Part shown: piece after piece, positions 1 through 7,031 of the stretch
Layout of the letters: each line of letters starts with the position of its first letter
Numbering within the stretch: position 1 is the stretch's first letter
Source: Gammaproteobacteria bacterium
Lineage (GTDB): Bacteria > Pseudomonadota > Gammaproteobacteria > Xanthomonadales > Xanthomonadaceae
Length of the DNA: 36,511 bases
Assembly (NCBI GenBank): GCA_030431185.1
Contig: JAUIJO010000002.1
Span: 1-36,511 of the forward strand
Reading direction: 5' to 3'
Notes under the pieces: model-generated
What the model was told of the DNA's origin: nothing
Seen by the model: only the letters and a program-made list of their open reading frames with translations
Databases searched by the model: none
Translations under genes and position numbers: made by a program

Positions 1-1
1 C

Positions 2-481
2 GTGGGCGGCGAGCGGATCGGGAGCTATGGCACCTCGAGCTACGGCTACGATGTCCGCTGCTCGCGGGAGTTCAAGGTGTTCACCAACATCAACTCGACC
101 ATCGTCGACCCCAAGCACTTCGACCCCGGCAGCTTCGTCGACGTCGAGGCCGACCAGTGCATCATCCCGCCGAACTCGTTCGCCCTGGCGCGCACGGTGG
201 AGTTCTTCCGCATCCCGCGCGACACGCTCGTGGTATGTCTGGGCAAGAGCACCTATGCGCGCTGCGGGATCATCGTCAACGTCACCCCGCTCGAGCCGGA
301 GTGGGAAGGCCACGTGACCCTGGAGTTCAGCAACACCACGCCGCTGCCGGCGCGCATCTACGCCAACGAGGGCGTGGCGCAGATGCTGTTCTTCCAGTCC
401 GACGAGGTCTGCGAGACGTCCTACAAGGACAGGGGCGGGAAGTACCAGGGCCAGACCGGCGTCACCCTGCCGCGGACCTGA
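2..481 (+). CDS. dcd: dCTP deaminase, 5'-truncated by window edge
   Basis: Deaminates dCTP to dUTP, feeding cytosolic dTMP synthesis. The visible 159 residues carry the family core: SYGTSSYGYDVRC near the N-terminus, GKSTYARCGI (about 81-90), WEGHVTLEFSN (about 101-111, with the probable catalytic Glu108) and the C-terminal KYQGQTGVTLPR tail. Complete Dcd proteins are about 190 residues, so roughly 30 N-terminal residues lie upstream of the window; the GTG at position 2 is an in-frame valine codon, not the true start. The Dcd assignment is clear. The following 85 bases hold no gene and no obvious terminator. Confidence 0.95.
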   Translation: MGGERIGSYGTSSYGYDVRCSREFKVFTNINSTIVDPKHFDPGSFVDVEADQCIIPPNSFALARTVEFFRIPRDTLVVCLGKSTYARCGIIVNVTPLEPEWEGHVTLEFSNTTPLPARIYANEGVAQMLFFQSDEVCETSYKDRGGKYQGQTGVTLPRT

Positions 482-566
482 AGCCGGCCAGCCGGGAACA
501 GGGAGAGGGAACTGGAGAAGTGCGGCGCATCGTGCGTTCGCCATCCCCCATCCCCGGGGCCCCGCG

Positions 567-863
567 TCACCCCCGCACGTACGTCACGAAGAAGCCCTGC
601 AGGTCGCCGTTCTCGGTGTAGCCGACCACGTCCACGACGCGGTAGCCATTGGCGTTGAACGCACGGTGGGCCTGGTTGAGTTCGGTCGCGGCGCCGTTCT
701 TGCGCGAGCCGAAATCGACGTCCACGTACAGGCTGACGGTCTGTTGGCCGCTTCGCGCGGCTTCCGCGGCGGCGCGGTCGTAGTAGCCCTGGGTGGCCGC
801 CACGGCGGGGCCGAGGGGCGCGAGGCACGTGGCGAGCAGGATGGCGAGGAGCAGGTGGCGCAT
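567..863 (-). CDS. small secreted protein of unknown function
   Basis: I do not recognise this family. The product is 98 residues: a clear Sec signal peptide (MRHLLLAILLATCLAP and on to about residue 22, ending PAVAA) followed by a mature domain of about 75 residues with no cysteine, containing SLYVDVDFGSRKNGAATEL and ending QGFFVTYVRG. The ATG at 863 is preferred over the upstream in-frame ATG at 896: it directly starts the signal peptide, has an AAGGA ribosome site 8 bases upstream, and avoids running into pcp. It follows the pcp stop by 19 bases and is probably the last gene of the pyroglutamate operon. A periplasmic or exported role is inferred only from the signal peptide. Confidence 0.7.
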   Translation of the reverse strand: MRHLLLAILLATCLAPLGPAVAATQGYYDRAAAEAARSGQQTVSLYVDVDFGSRKNGAATELNQAHRAFNANGYRVVDVVGYTENGDLQGFFVTYVRG

Positions 864-882
864 GGCGGGTCCTTGTCGGGAG

Positions 883-1527
883 TCAGTGGGTGGCACCCGC
901 GGCGAGGCGGATGTCGTCCCGGGTGGTCAAGGCGGCGCGCACGGCGACGCGCAGGCCCTGTTGGACGGTGTCGAGCGACAGGCTGGCGGCACCGGGGTGG
1001 GCGGCGGCCTGCTCGGGCGAGAACGGGATATGGATGAAGCCGCCACGTATGCGTCGTTTGCGGCGCAGGGCGTGCATCAAGCCGTACAGCACGTGGTTGC
1101 ACACGTAGGTGCCGGCGGTCTGGGACACCTCGGCCGGGATGCCGGCCCGCCGCAGCGCCTGCAGCATCGCCTTCAGCGGCAGGGTGCTGAAGTAGGCGTC
1201 GGGACCGCCGTCGACGATGGGCAGGTCGACGGGCTGCCGGCCCGCGTTGTCCGGGATGCGCGCATCGTCGACATTGATGCCGATGCGTTCCAGCGACAGC
1301 TGCGCCCGGCCGCCGGCCTGGCCGACGCAGACCACGAGTGACGGGGACGTTTCGCGGATCGCCGCACGCAGCTGCGGGAGCGAACGGCCGAACTCGACGG
1401 CCAGGCAGCGCGCGGCGACCCGGTGGCCGGCGATGCGAACGCCCTCGAGCGCGCGAACCGCTTCCCAGCTCGGGTTGAGGGCTTCGCCGCAGAAGGGCTC
1501 GAAGCCCGTCAGTAGCACGCGTGGCAT
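883..1527 (-). CDS. pcp: pyroglutamyl-peptidase I (pyrrolidone-carboxylate peptidase)
   Basis: Cytosolic cysteine peptidase (family C15) that removes N-terminal pyroglutamate from peptides. Counting from the ATG at 1527, the 214-residue product begins MPRVLLTGFEPFCG and shows the full catalytic triad: Glu80 in LERIGIN, Cys143 in GTYVCNHVLYG and His166 in GGFIHIPF. Length matches the usual 210-220 residues. An in-frame ATG at 1557 would add ten residues (MPRSPDPLTG) that have no counterpart in the family; neither start has a strong ribosome site, so the start is uncertain. It lies downstream of the 5-oxoprolinase subunits and the likely transporter, so its product, free pyroglutamate, is the substrate of its neighbours. 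Confidence 0.93.
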   Translation of the reverse strand: MPRVLLTGFEPFCGEALNPSWEAVRALEGVRIAGHRVAARCLAVEFGRSLPQLRAAIRETSPSLVVCVGQAGGRAQLSLERIGINVDDARIPDNAGRQPVDLPIVDGGPDAYFSTLPLKAMLQALRRAGIPAEVSQTAGTYVCNHVLYGLMHALRRKRRIRGGFIHIPFSPEQAAAHPGAASLSLDTVQQGLRVAVRAALTTRDDIRLAAGATH

Positions 1528-1620
1528 TCCGGTTAGGGGATCGGGGGACCGTGGCATGCCTGCATTGTAGTGTGCGGCAGGAGGCGTCGGTGGCCGCGCG
1601 CCAGGGCATTCAGACGCCGA

Positions 1621-2589
1621 TCAGAACGCGAACACCAGCCAGTACATCAGCAGCAGGTTGACCAGCAGCAGCGGCAATGCGGTCGGTACCTGGGCGCGGA
1701 TGACCGCGTTGGGGTCGTCGAGCTCCAGCAACGCCGCGGGCACCAGGTTGAAGTTGGCGGCCATCGGCGTCAGGAGGGTGCCGCAGTAGCCGGTGAGCAT
1801 GCCCAGTGCGCCCAGGATGGCCGGGTTCGCGCCATGTTGGTGGATCAGCAGGGGCAGGCCGATGCCCGCCGTCATCACCGGGAACGCCGCGAAGGCATTG
1901 CCCATGATCACCGTGAACAGCACCATGCCCAGCCCGTAGGCGAGCACGCAGGCCAGCGCGTTGTCGGCGGGAATGACGGCCGAGACCAGGCTGGCGACCG
2001 CTTCGCCGACGCCGCTGGCGGCGAAGACGCCGCCGAGTGCGGCGAGCACCAGCGGCAGCATCGCCGCCCAACCCATGGTGTCCAGCAGGCGCCGGCCCTC
2101 GGCCACGGCCATGACCGGCTTCTCCCCCGTTACCCGGATCGCCGCCAGCGCCGAGACCACGCTGGCGAACGCCAGGCCGATCAGGGTGATGCTGCCTTCG
2201 CCGAACAGCCGCCCGCCCTCCCAGCGGAGCTTCTCGCCGAACAGCACCACCAGCACGGTGATCGTCGGTATCAGGAGGGCCGGGCCGAACAGGCGGTGGC
2301 CCAGTCGAGTGGCCGAGGCGCGACGTTGCGCTTCGGGCGCTTCCTCCAGGTGCTCGCGGCGCATGCGCGGCGCAAGCAGGGCGAGGGCGATGATCGCCGC
2401 CCCCGCGCACTGGGCGGGCAGCGTGTTCCCGGCCTCGTTGGCGCGCAACACCGCGTTGCCCCCCGCGATCAGGGCGGCGACCAGTGTCCAGAACGCCCCG
2501 TGCGCGAGGCGTCGCTGGCGGAAGTTGCTGGCGCCGGCATAGAGCAGGAATGCGCCCAGCAGGCCATAGAAGAGGTCAAGGCCGAGCAT
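1621..2589 (-). CDS. DUF979 family membrane protein, probable 5-oxoproline transporter subunit
   Basis: An integral membrane protein of 322 residues with about nine to ten hydrophobic spans; the first is at the N-terminus (LFYGLLGAFLLYAGA) and the last is LPLLLVNLLLMYWLVFAF. The family pairs with DUF969, encoded immediately upstream with a 14-base overlap (2576-2589). Conserved-looking polar segments in the C-terminal half include IMGNAFAAFPVMTAGIG and GMLTGYCGTLLTPMAANFN. As I recall, DUF969/DUF979 pairs have been linked to 5-oxoproline uptake from mutant fitness data; here the location between pxpABC and pcp independently supports that role. No direct sequence signature shows the substrate. 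Confidence 0.85.
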   Translation of the reverse strand: MLGLDLFYGLLGAFLLYAGASNFRQRRLAHGAFWTLVAALIAGGNAVLRANEAGNTLPAQCAGAAIIALALLAPRMRREHLEEAPEAQRRASATRLGHRLFGPALLIPTITVLVVLFGEKLRWEGGRLFGEGSITLIGLAFASVVSALAAIRVTGEKPVMAVAEGRRLLDTMGWAAMLPLVLAALGGVFAASGVGEAVASLVSAVIPADNALACVLAYGLGMVLFTVIMGNAFAAFPVMTAGIGLPLLIHQHGANPAILGALGMLTGYCGTLLTPMAANFNLVPAALLELDDPNAVIRAQVPTALPLLLVNLLLMYWLVFAF

Positions 2590-3316
2590 CGGTGCTCCCG
2601 CTGTCGACCTGGGTTCCGATTCCCGTGGAGGGCACCGCCATGCGCTGCATGAGGCCGCGCGTGTACCAGCGCAGCCGGATCGAATGGATCACGAACGCGG
2701 CGATCGCCGTCGGCAGGGCCCACAAGGCGATGTGCAGGGGCTCGAGCACGATGCCTTGTTCGGCGTAGAAGCCCTGGATCAGCAACACTGCGCCGATCGC
2801 GACGAATACGTCTTCGCCGAAGAACAGGCCGACGTTGTCGGTCGCGGCATCCACGGCGAAGAGCCGCTGTTTCTCGGCGTCGGGCAAGGGACCGTGCTGC
2901 TTTTCCGCGGCGGCTTCGCTCATCGGTGCCAGCAGGGGGCGCACGGTCTGGGCGTGGCCGCCGACGTTGTGGAGCCCGAGCATGCTCAGCAGCTGGCGCA
3001 GGCCCAGATAGCCGATGAGCAGGCGGAACAGCGTCAGTCGTTGCATGCGTCCGATCCAGGCATGCACGTGCTCGCGCAGCCCGGCGCGCTCGAGCAGGCC
3101 GATCGTGGGCAAGGTCAGCACGAACAGGAGCAGCGCGCGGTTGGAGACGAAACTGGTGCCGAGCAGCGCCAGCAGCTCGGGGACCGTCTTGCCGGCGAGC
3201 AGCCCGCTGGCGAGGCCGGCGACCACCACCACGATCACCGGGTTGAAGCGAAGCACGAAGCCCACGACCACGCACAGCACGCCGAGCAGGGGCCAGTAGT
3301 TGAGGGCCTCGTTCAC
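2576..3316 (-). CDS. DUF969 family membrane protein, probable 5-oxoproline transporter subunit
   Basis: A 246-residue membrane protein, partner of DUF979. It starts at a GTG at 3316 that overlaps the pxpA stop in a 4-base GTGA arrangement; this start gives MNEALNYWPLLGVLCVVVGF, typical for the family, while the open frame upstream of it is only the shadow of pxpA. Hydrophobic spans occupy about residues 6-40, 63-80 and around 170-215; a charged loop (AAAEKQHGPLPDAEKQR) sits between, and a polar tail after the last span. LSMLGLHNVGGHAQTVRPLL and AATDNVGLFFGEDVF look like the conserved core. The substrate (5-oxoproline) is inferred from context. Confidence 0.85.
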   Translation of the reverse strand: MNEALNYWPLLGVLCVVVGFVLRFNPVIVVVVAGLASGLLAGKTVPELLALLGTSFVSNRALLLFVLTLPTIGLLERAGLREHVHAWIGRMQRLTLFRLLIGYLGLRQLLSMLGLHNVGGHAQTVRPLLAPMSEAAAEKQHGPLPDAEKQRLFAVDAATDNVGLFFGEDVFVAIGAVLLIQGFYAEQGIVLEPLHIALWALPTAIAAFVIHSIRLRWYTRGLMQRMAVPSTGIGTQVDSGSTDARP

Positions 3317-4098
3317 CGCGCGTCCGCCAAGGCCTGGATGCGGACCCCGTCCGCTTCCAGCGCCTCTCGCAGCGCGCGGGCGAAGCCCGCGGCATCGTCG
3401 CGGTCGCCATGCAGGCACAGCGTGTCGGCCTGCAGGCGCAGCGTGCCACCGTCGGCGAGCGCGAGCCCGTCGCCCCGGGCCAGTGCACGCGCCTGGGCCA
3501 CCGCCGCGTCGATCGTCTCCAGCACCGCGCCATCGCTGCCGCGCGGCAGCAGACGTCCGTCCGGACCGTAGCCGCGTTCGGCGAACACCTCGTGCGCGAC
3601 CCGGAGGCCGCTGGCGATGCCGGCGTCGGTCAAGGCCGACCCCGACAGCCCGTACAGGACCAGCGAGGGATCGAACTCCACCACGGCGGTCGCGATCGCG
3701 TCGGCGATGGCCGGGTCGCGGGCGGCCATGTTGTACAGGGCGCCATGGGGCTTGGCGTGCGCCAGTCGCATGCCTTCCCCGTCGGCGATGCGCGCCAGCC
3801 GGCGCAACTGGGCGCTGACCAGCAGCATGACCTGTCCGGGCGACACCGGGAGTTCGCGTCGGCCGAAATGCTCGCGGTCGACGAAGCCGGGGTGCGCACC
3901 GACCGCGACGCCATGCGCGCGGCACAGGCGCAACGTGGCGCGCATGGTGGCATCGTCGCCCGCATGGCCCCCGCAGGCGATGCTGGCGGAACTCAGCAGC
4001 GGGATGATCGCGGCATCGTCGCCGCAACCTTCGCCCAGGTCGCAGTTGAAGTCGATGCACGGGGCGGGCGGTGTCGGGAATCGGGCGGCCATGGTCAT
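3313..4098 (-). CDS. pxpA: 5-oxoprolinase subunit A (LamB/YcsF family)
   Basis: Subunit of the prokaryotic ATP-dependent 5-oxoprolinase PxpABC, which opens the pyroglutamate ring to give L-glutamate. The 261-residue protein carries the LamB/YcsF signature: DFNCDLGEGCGDD (about 16-28), ASIACGGHAGDD, VGAHPGFVDREHFGRREL and KPHGALYNMAARD. Length fits the usual 245-260. Two in-frame ATGs (4098 and 4092) are possible; the first is used here. It begins 13 bases after the pxpC stop, and its own stop overlaps the DUF969 start, so the order pxpB-pxpC-pxpA-DUF969-DUF979 is tightly coupled. Confidence 0.95.
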   Translation of the reverse strand: MTMAARFPTPPAPCIDFNCDLGEGCGDDAAIIPLLSSASIACGGHAGDDATMRATLRLCRAHGVAVGAHPGFVDREHFGRRELPVSPGQVMLLVSAQLRRLARIADGEGMRLAHAKPHGALYNMAARDPAIADAIATAVVEFDPSLVLYGLSGSALTDAGIASGLRVAHEVFAERGYGPDGRLLPRGSDGAVLETIDAAVAQARALARGDGLALADGGTLRLQADTLCLHGDRDDAAGFARALREALEADGVRIQALADAR

Positions 4099-4111
4099 CG
4101 GGCAGGGTAAA

Positions 4112-5110
4112 TCAAATCAGGTCCGCGGGCGTGCCGGGGGCGAGTCGGGCATCGAGTCCGCGCATCAACCGGTACCACTGCGCGCGCCGGTGCGCCCACA
4201 GTCGCCGGGACTCCAACGCATCGATCGCGCGCCATGCCACCGCTTGACCGGGCGCCAGTTGCGCGAGTCGCGGCAGGTCCACCGCCGCGACGTGGCCCAG
4301 CCGCGGGTAGCCACCGGTGACCTGGGCGTCGGCCAGCAGCACGATCGGTTGGCCATCGGGCGGCAACTGGATGGTGCCGGGAGCAACGGCCGCGGATACC
4401 TCGTCGACGCGCGTGCAGGCCAGCGAGTCGCCCTTCAGGCGCAGCCCCTGCCGGTCGCTGCGTGGATCGAGTCGCCAGTGCCGCTGTGCCAGCGAGGTCG
4501 CCTGGCTGTGTCCCGAGGGGACATAACGGATGCAGGGCTCGGCCGGCAGCGGGTCGTCGAACTCGGTCCACCACGTCGGCTGGGCCGGGCGTTGGACCGG
4601 ATGCCATCCGCCGGGTCCGAGCGGGAGCCGGTCGCCGGCCTGCAGGCGACGGCCGTCGAGTCCCCCGAAGCTCCCGCGCAGGTCGGTGCTGCGACTGCCC
4701 ATCACGAGGGGTACGTCGATGCCGCCCGACAGCGCGAGCCAGGCCCGCACGCCCATGCGCGGGCGACCCACGCGCAGTGTTCCAGGCGGCAGGTCGACCG
4801 GGCGCCCGTGGCCGATCGGGCAGGCGCGCCCATCGTCAGTCTCGAAGACGGCGTCGACCAGGGCGCCGCACAAGGCCACGCGGACGGGCGCGGCGAAACG
4901 CAGGGACGGGCCGGACAAGGTGAATTCCAGCACGGCGTCGTCGGGGCGGTTGCCGACCAGCCGGTTGGCGAGGGCCGCGGCGTCGCCATCGAGCGCGCCC
5001 GCGCAGGCCACTCCCAGATGGCGCCAGCCGACGCGTCCGGCGTCCTGCACCGTGGTCAGCGGACCGGCGGCCACCACCTCGATCGCCGGAGGTTGCCCGC
5101 GCGCGCTCAT
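4112..5110 (-). CDS. pxpC: 5-oxoprolinase subunit C (biotin-dependent carboxyltransferase-like)
   Basis: KipA/PxpC-type subunit of ATP-dependent 5-oxoprolinase, 332 residues. The product begins at the ATG at 5110, which overlaps the pxpB stop (ATGA). Family segments seen: EVVAAGPLTTVQDAGRVGW near the N-terminus, GALDGDAAALANRLVGN, WLALSGGIDVPLVMGSRS, SHRLG-like QATSLAQRHWRLDPRSDRQG and GTIQLPPDGQPIVLLADAQV. The frame stays open well upstream into pxpB, but that part is a shadow with no homology. Older annotations call this family allophanate hydrolase subunit 2; with pxpA and pxpB beside it the 5-oxoprolinase assignment is preferred. Confidence 0.94.
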   Translation of the reverse strand: MSARGQPPAIEVVAAGPLTTVQDAGRVGWRHLGVACAGALDGDAAALANRLVGNRPDDAVLEFTLSGPSLRFAAPVRVALCGALVDAVFETDDGRACPIGHGRPVDLPPGTLRVGRPRMGVRAWLALSGGIDVPLVMGSRSTDLRGSFGGLDGRRLQAGDRLPLGPGGWHPVQRPAQPTWWTEFDDPLPAEPCIRYVPSGHSQATSLAQRHWRLDPRSDRQGLRLKGDSLACTRVDEVSAAVAPGTIQLPPDGQPIVLLADAQVTGGYPRLGHVAAVDLPRLAQLAPGQAVAWRAIDALESRRLWAHRRAQWYRLMRGLDARLAPGTPADLI

Positions 5111-5811
5111 GAGGGCTGTTCCTTCAGTCGGTCGAAGGCTCCGGGATCGATCGCGCGGAAGCGTACGCGGTCGCCGGGCTGGAGCAGCGCCGGCGCATCG
5201 CGGGTGGGATCGAACAGCGTCAGCGGGGTGCGCCCCAGGATGCGCCAGCCACCCGGGCTCGAGCGCGGGTAGATGCCGGTCTGGGCGCCGCCGATCGCGA
5301 CCGAACCGGCGGGCACGTGCGTTCGCGGCGTCGCCAGCCGGGGCAGCGCCAGCGCAGGGTCCAGGCCGGCGAGGTAAGGGAACCCGGGGGCGAAGCCGAT
5401 CATGGCCACGGTGTAGTCGCCCGAGGCATGGCGCCGGGCCAGCGCATCGGCCTCCATGCCGAGTGAGCCGGCCGCGTCCTCCAGGTCCGGGCCCCATTCG
5501 CCGCCATACACCACGGGGATCTCCACGAGGCGGCTGCCGGCATCATCCGCGGCGCGGTCCGTCCGGGCCGCGAGTTGTGCCTCGAGCCAGGCCCGCACGC
5601 GCGTCGGCTCCGTGCGCCGGGGATCCAGGAACACGCCCACGCTCGTGTACGCCGGGACGATGTCGACCACGCCCGGAGGGCGGTCGTCGCGCAGGCCCCG
5701 CACGAGCTCATGGACGCGCCGCAAGGTCCCCGGGTCGATGGCCTCGCCGAGCCGGACCAGCCAGGCGTCGTCGGCGAGGGTTTCGATGCGGGGTGTGTCC
5801 CGGGACGTCAC
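5107..5811 (-). CDS. pxpB: 5-oxoprolinase subunit B (KipI family)
   Basis: KipI/PxpB-type subunit, 234 residues, partner of PxpC (in some bacteria the two are fused). Visible family motifs are EIPVVYGGEWGPDLEDAA (about 97-114), MIGFAPGFPYLAGLDPAL (about 137-154) and VPAGSVAIGGAQTGIYP (about 164-180). The start is a GTG at 5811 that overlaps the stop of the HIT gene (GTGA), and the stop overlaps the pxpC start (ATGA). These overlaps imply translational coupling and balanced subunit production. KipI-type names from Bacillus (kinase inhibitor) would be misleading here because the complete pxpABC set is present. Confidence 0.94.
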   Translation of the reverse strand: MTSRDTPRIETLADDAWLVRLGEAIDPGTLRRVHELVRGLRDDRPPGVVDIVPAYTSVGVFLDPRRTEPTRVRAWLEAQLAARTDRAADDAGSRLVEIPVVYGGEWGPDLEDAAGSLGMEADALARRHASGDYTVAMIGFAPGFPYLAGLDPALALPRLATPRTHVPAGSVAIGGAQTGIYPRSSPGGWRILGRTPLTLFDPTRDAPALLQPGDRVRFRAIDPGAFDRLKEQPS

Positions 5812-6227
5812 GCGTCGAGGGCGTCGCGCAGTGCATTGATCCGTTGCACCAGCGCTTCGGGCGAATAGGGACTGGCGCTCGCCGTGCCCCAGACCGGGCG
5901 GGGCCAGGCGATGTCGTTGCGGAAGCGGGCGATCACGTGCACGTGCAGCTGCTCGACCATGTTGCCCAGCGCCGCCACGTTCAGTTTGTCGGGCTTGAAC
6001 AGCGCCTGCAGCACGCGACTGCCCACGTTGATCTCGCGGGTCAGGACGGCCCGGTCGGACGCCCGCAGGTCGGTCAGTTCCCGTGCACCGGGGATGCGGG
6101 GCACCAGGATCAGCCAGGGATGGTGGGCATCGTCCATCAACCGCAGTTCGCTCAGCCCCAGGTGGGCGACGGGATGGGTGTCCTCGGCCAGTCGGGGATC
6201 GAGCTGCCAGTCTCCCTGCGTGTTCAT
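5808..6227 (-). CDS. HIT family (histidine triad) protein
   Basis: Histidine triad proteins hydrolyse or transfer nucleotidyl groups; the substrate of this one cannot be told from sequence. The 139-residue protein contains the family segments HPWLILVPRI (about 36-45), ELTDL, VGSRVLQALFKPDKLNVAALGN and the active-site strand EQLHVHVIARF. Compared with the classical triad H-x-H-x-H, the first position here is Gln-Leu, so only the last two histidines are present; the middle (nucleophilic) one is kept. The start ATG at 6227 overlaps the stop of the upstream hydrolase gene (ATGA), and the stop overlaps pxpB. Its role in a pyroglutamate operon is unclear; it may simply be co-transcribed. Confidence 0.9.
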   Translation of the reverse strand: MNTQGDWQLDPRLAEDTHPVAHLGLSELRLMDDAHHPWLILVPRIPGARELTDLRASDRAVLTREINVGSRVLQALFKPDKLNVAALGNMVEQLHVHVIARFRNDIAWPRPVWGTASASPYSPEALVQRINALRDALDA

Positions 6228-6886
6228 TTCAGTGCGTCCTCGAAGAAGTCGAGCGTGCGCGCCCAGGCCTGGGCCGCCGCATCGGGGGCATGGTCGGCCC
6301 GGCGATCGCAATTGAAGCCGTGGCCGGCGTCGTAGACATGCACGACCGCCCCCGGGTGCGCGTCCCGGTGGCGCTGGACCGCCTCGGGCGGGAGGCTGGC
6401 GTCGTGTTCGCCGAAGTGGAACATCATCGGCGCGCGCAGCGGCTCGTCCAGGAAGGACAGCGTGCGCGTACCGTAGTAGCTCACCGCGGGCAGGCCGAGG
6501 CGGGTGTTGGCCAGGTACGCGATGCTGCCGCCCCAGCAGAAGCCGACGGTCCCGGTGCGCAGGCCTTCCGCCTGCAGCAGGTCCGCGGCGGCGCGGGCGC
6601 CCTCGACGGCGGTATCGTTGCCCAACGCGGCGACATGCGCGCGCCCCTGGGCGATGCCGGCATCGTCGTAGTCCAGCTCCACCCCGCGTTCGACCGGGTC
6701 GAACAGCGCCGGGGCGAGGGCGCTGTAGCCGGCGTCCGCGAAGCGGCGGGTCACGTCGCGGACATGGCCGTTGACGCCGAAGATCTCCTGCAGCACGACG
6801 ATGCCTCCGCGTGGAATGCCGGCGGGATCCTCGCGCCAGGCGCGGATGGGGCCCTGCGCGGTGTCCAGGTCGATCCAGTGGCCCAT
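6224..6886 (-). CDS. dienelactone hydrolase family protein
   Basis: Alpha/beta-hydrolase of the dienelactone hydrolase family, 220 residues, probably cytosolic. The catalytic triad is visible: Cys117 in the nucleophile elbow GFCWGG, Asp162 in GEHDASLP and His189 in DAGHGFNC. VLQEIFGVNGHVRDVTRRFADAGY near residues 31-54 is also typical. The ATG at 6886 is chosen because a perfect GGAGG sits 7 bases upstream; the in-frame ATG at 6904 would place that ribosome site inside the gene. It is the first gene of the minus-strand operon, facing rimO across a 145-base gap. The actual substrate is unknown; the family is broad and dienelactone itself is not implied. Confidence 0.92.
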   Translation of the reverse strand: MGHWIDLDTAQGPIRAWREDPAGIPRGGIVVLQEIFGVNGHVRDVTRRFADAGYSALAPALFDPVERGVELDYDDAGIAQGRAHVAALGNDTAVEGARAAADLLQAEGLRTGTVGFCWGGSIAYLANTRLGLPAVSYYGTRTLSFLDEPLRAPMMFHFGEHDASLPPEAVQRHRDAHPGAVVHVYDAGHGFNCDRRADHAPDAAAQAWARTLDFFEDALK

Positions 6887-6959
6887 GGGGGAACCTCCAT
6901 TCAATGCGGGGAAACGGCGGATGCATTCAGCGCGGAGCAGGGCAGCGCTCGGCCCATGG

Positions 6960-6977
6960 TAGCGCCAGCGCTATAAT
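6960..6977 (+). promoter_or_regulatory. rimO -10 box with overlapping inverted repeat
   Basis: A perfect TATAAT lies at 6972-6977, 55 bases before the rimO start; no good -35 is visible at 17 bases upstream. A perfect inverted repeat TAGCGC-CA-GCGCTA (6960-6973) overlaps its first two bases, in the gap shared with the divergent pyroglutamate operon. The -10 is a reasonable call; an operator function for the repeat is a guess. Confidence 0.45.
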
Positions 6978-7031
6978 TCCCGCCCCGACGCGGCACCGTT
7001 CCGGCCCGCGCACCCGACCGTACCCGTATTC

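Noticed and set aside
1570..2652. 360-codon open frame on the + strand opposite DUF979
   Set aside because: A Gln/Arg/His-rich shadow of a clear membrane protein gene.
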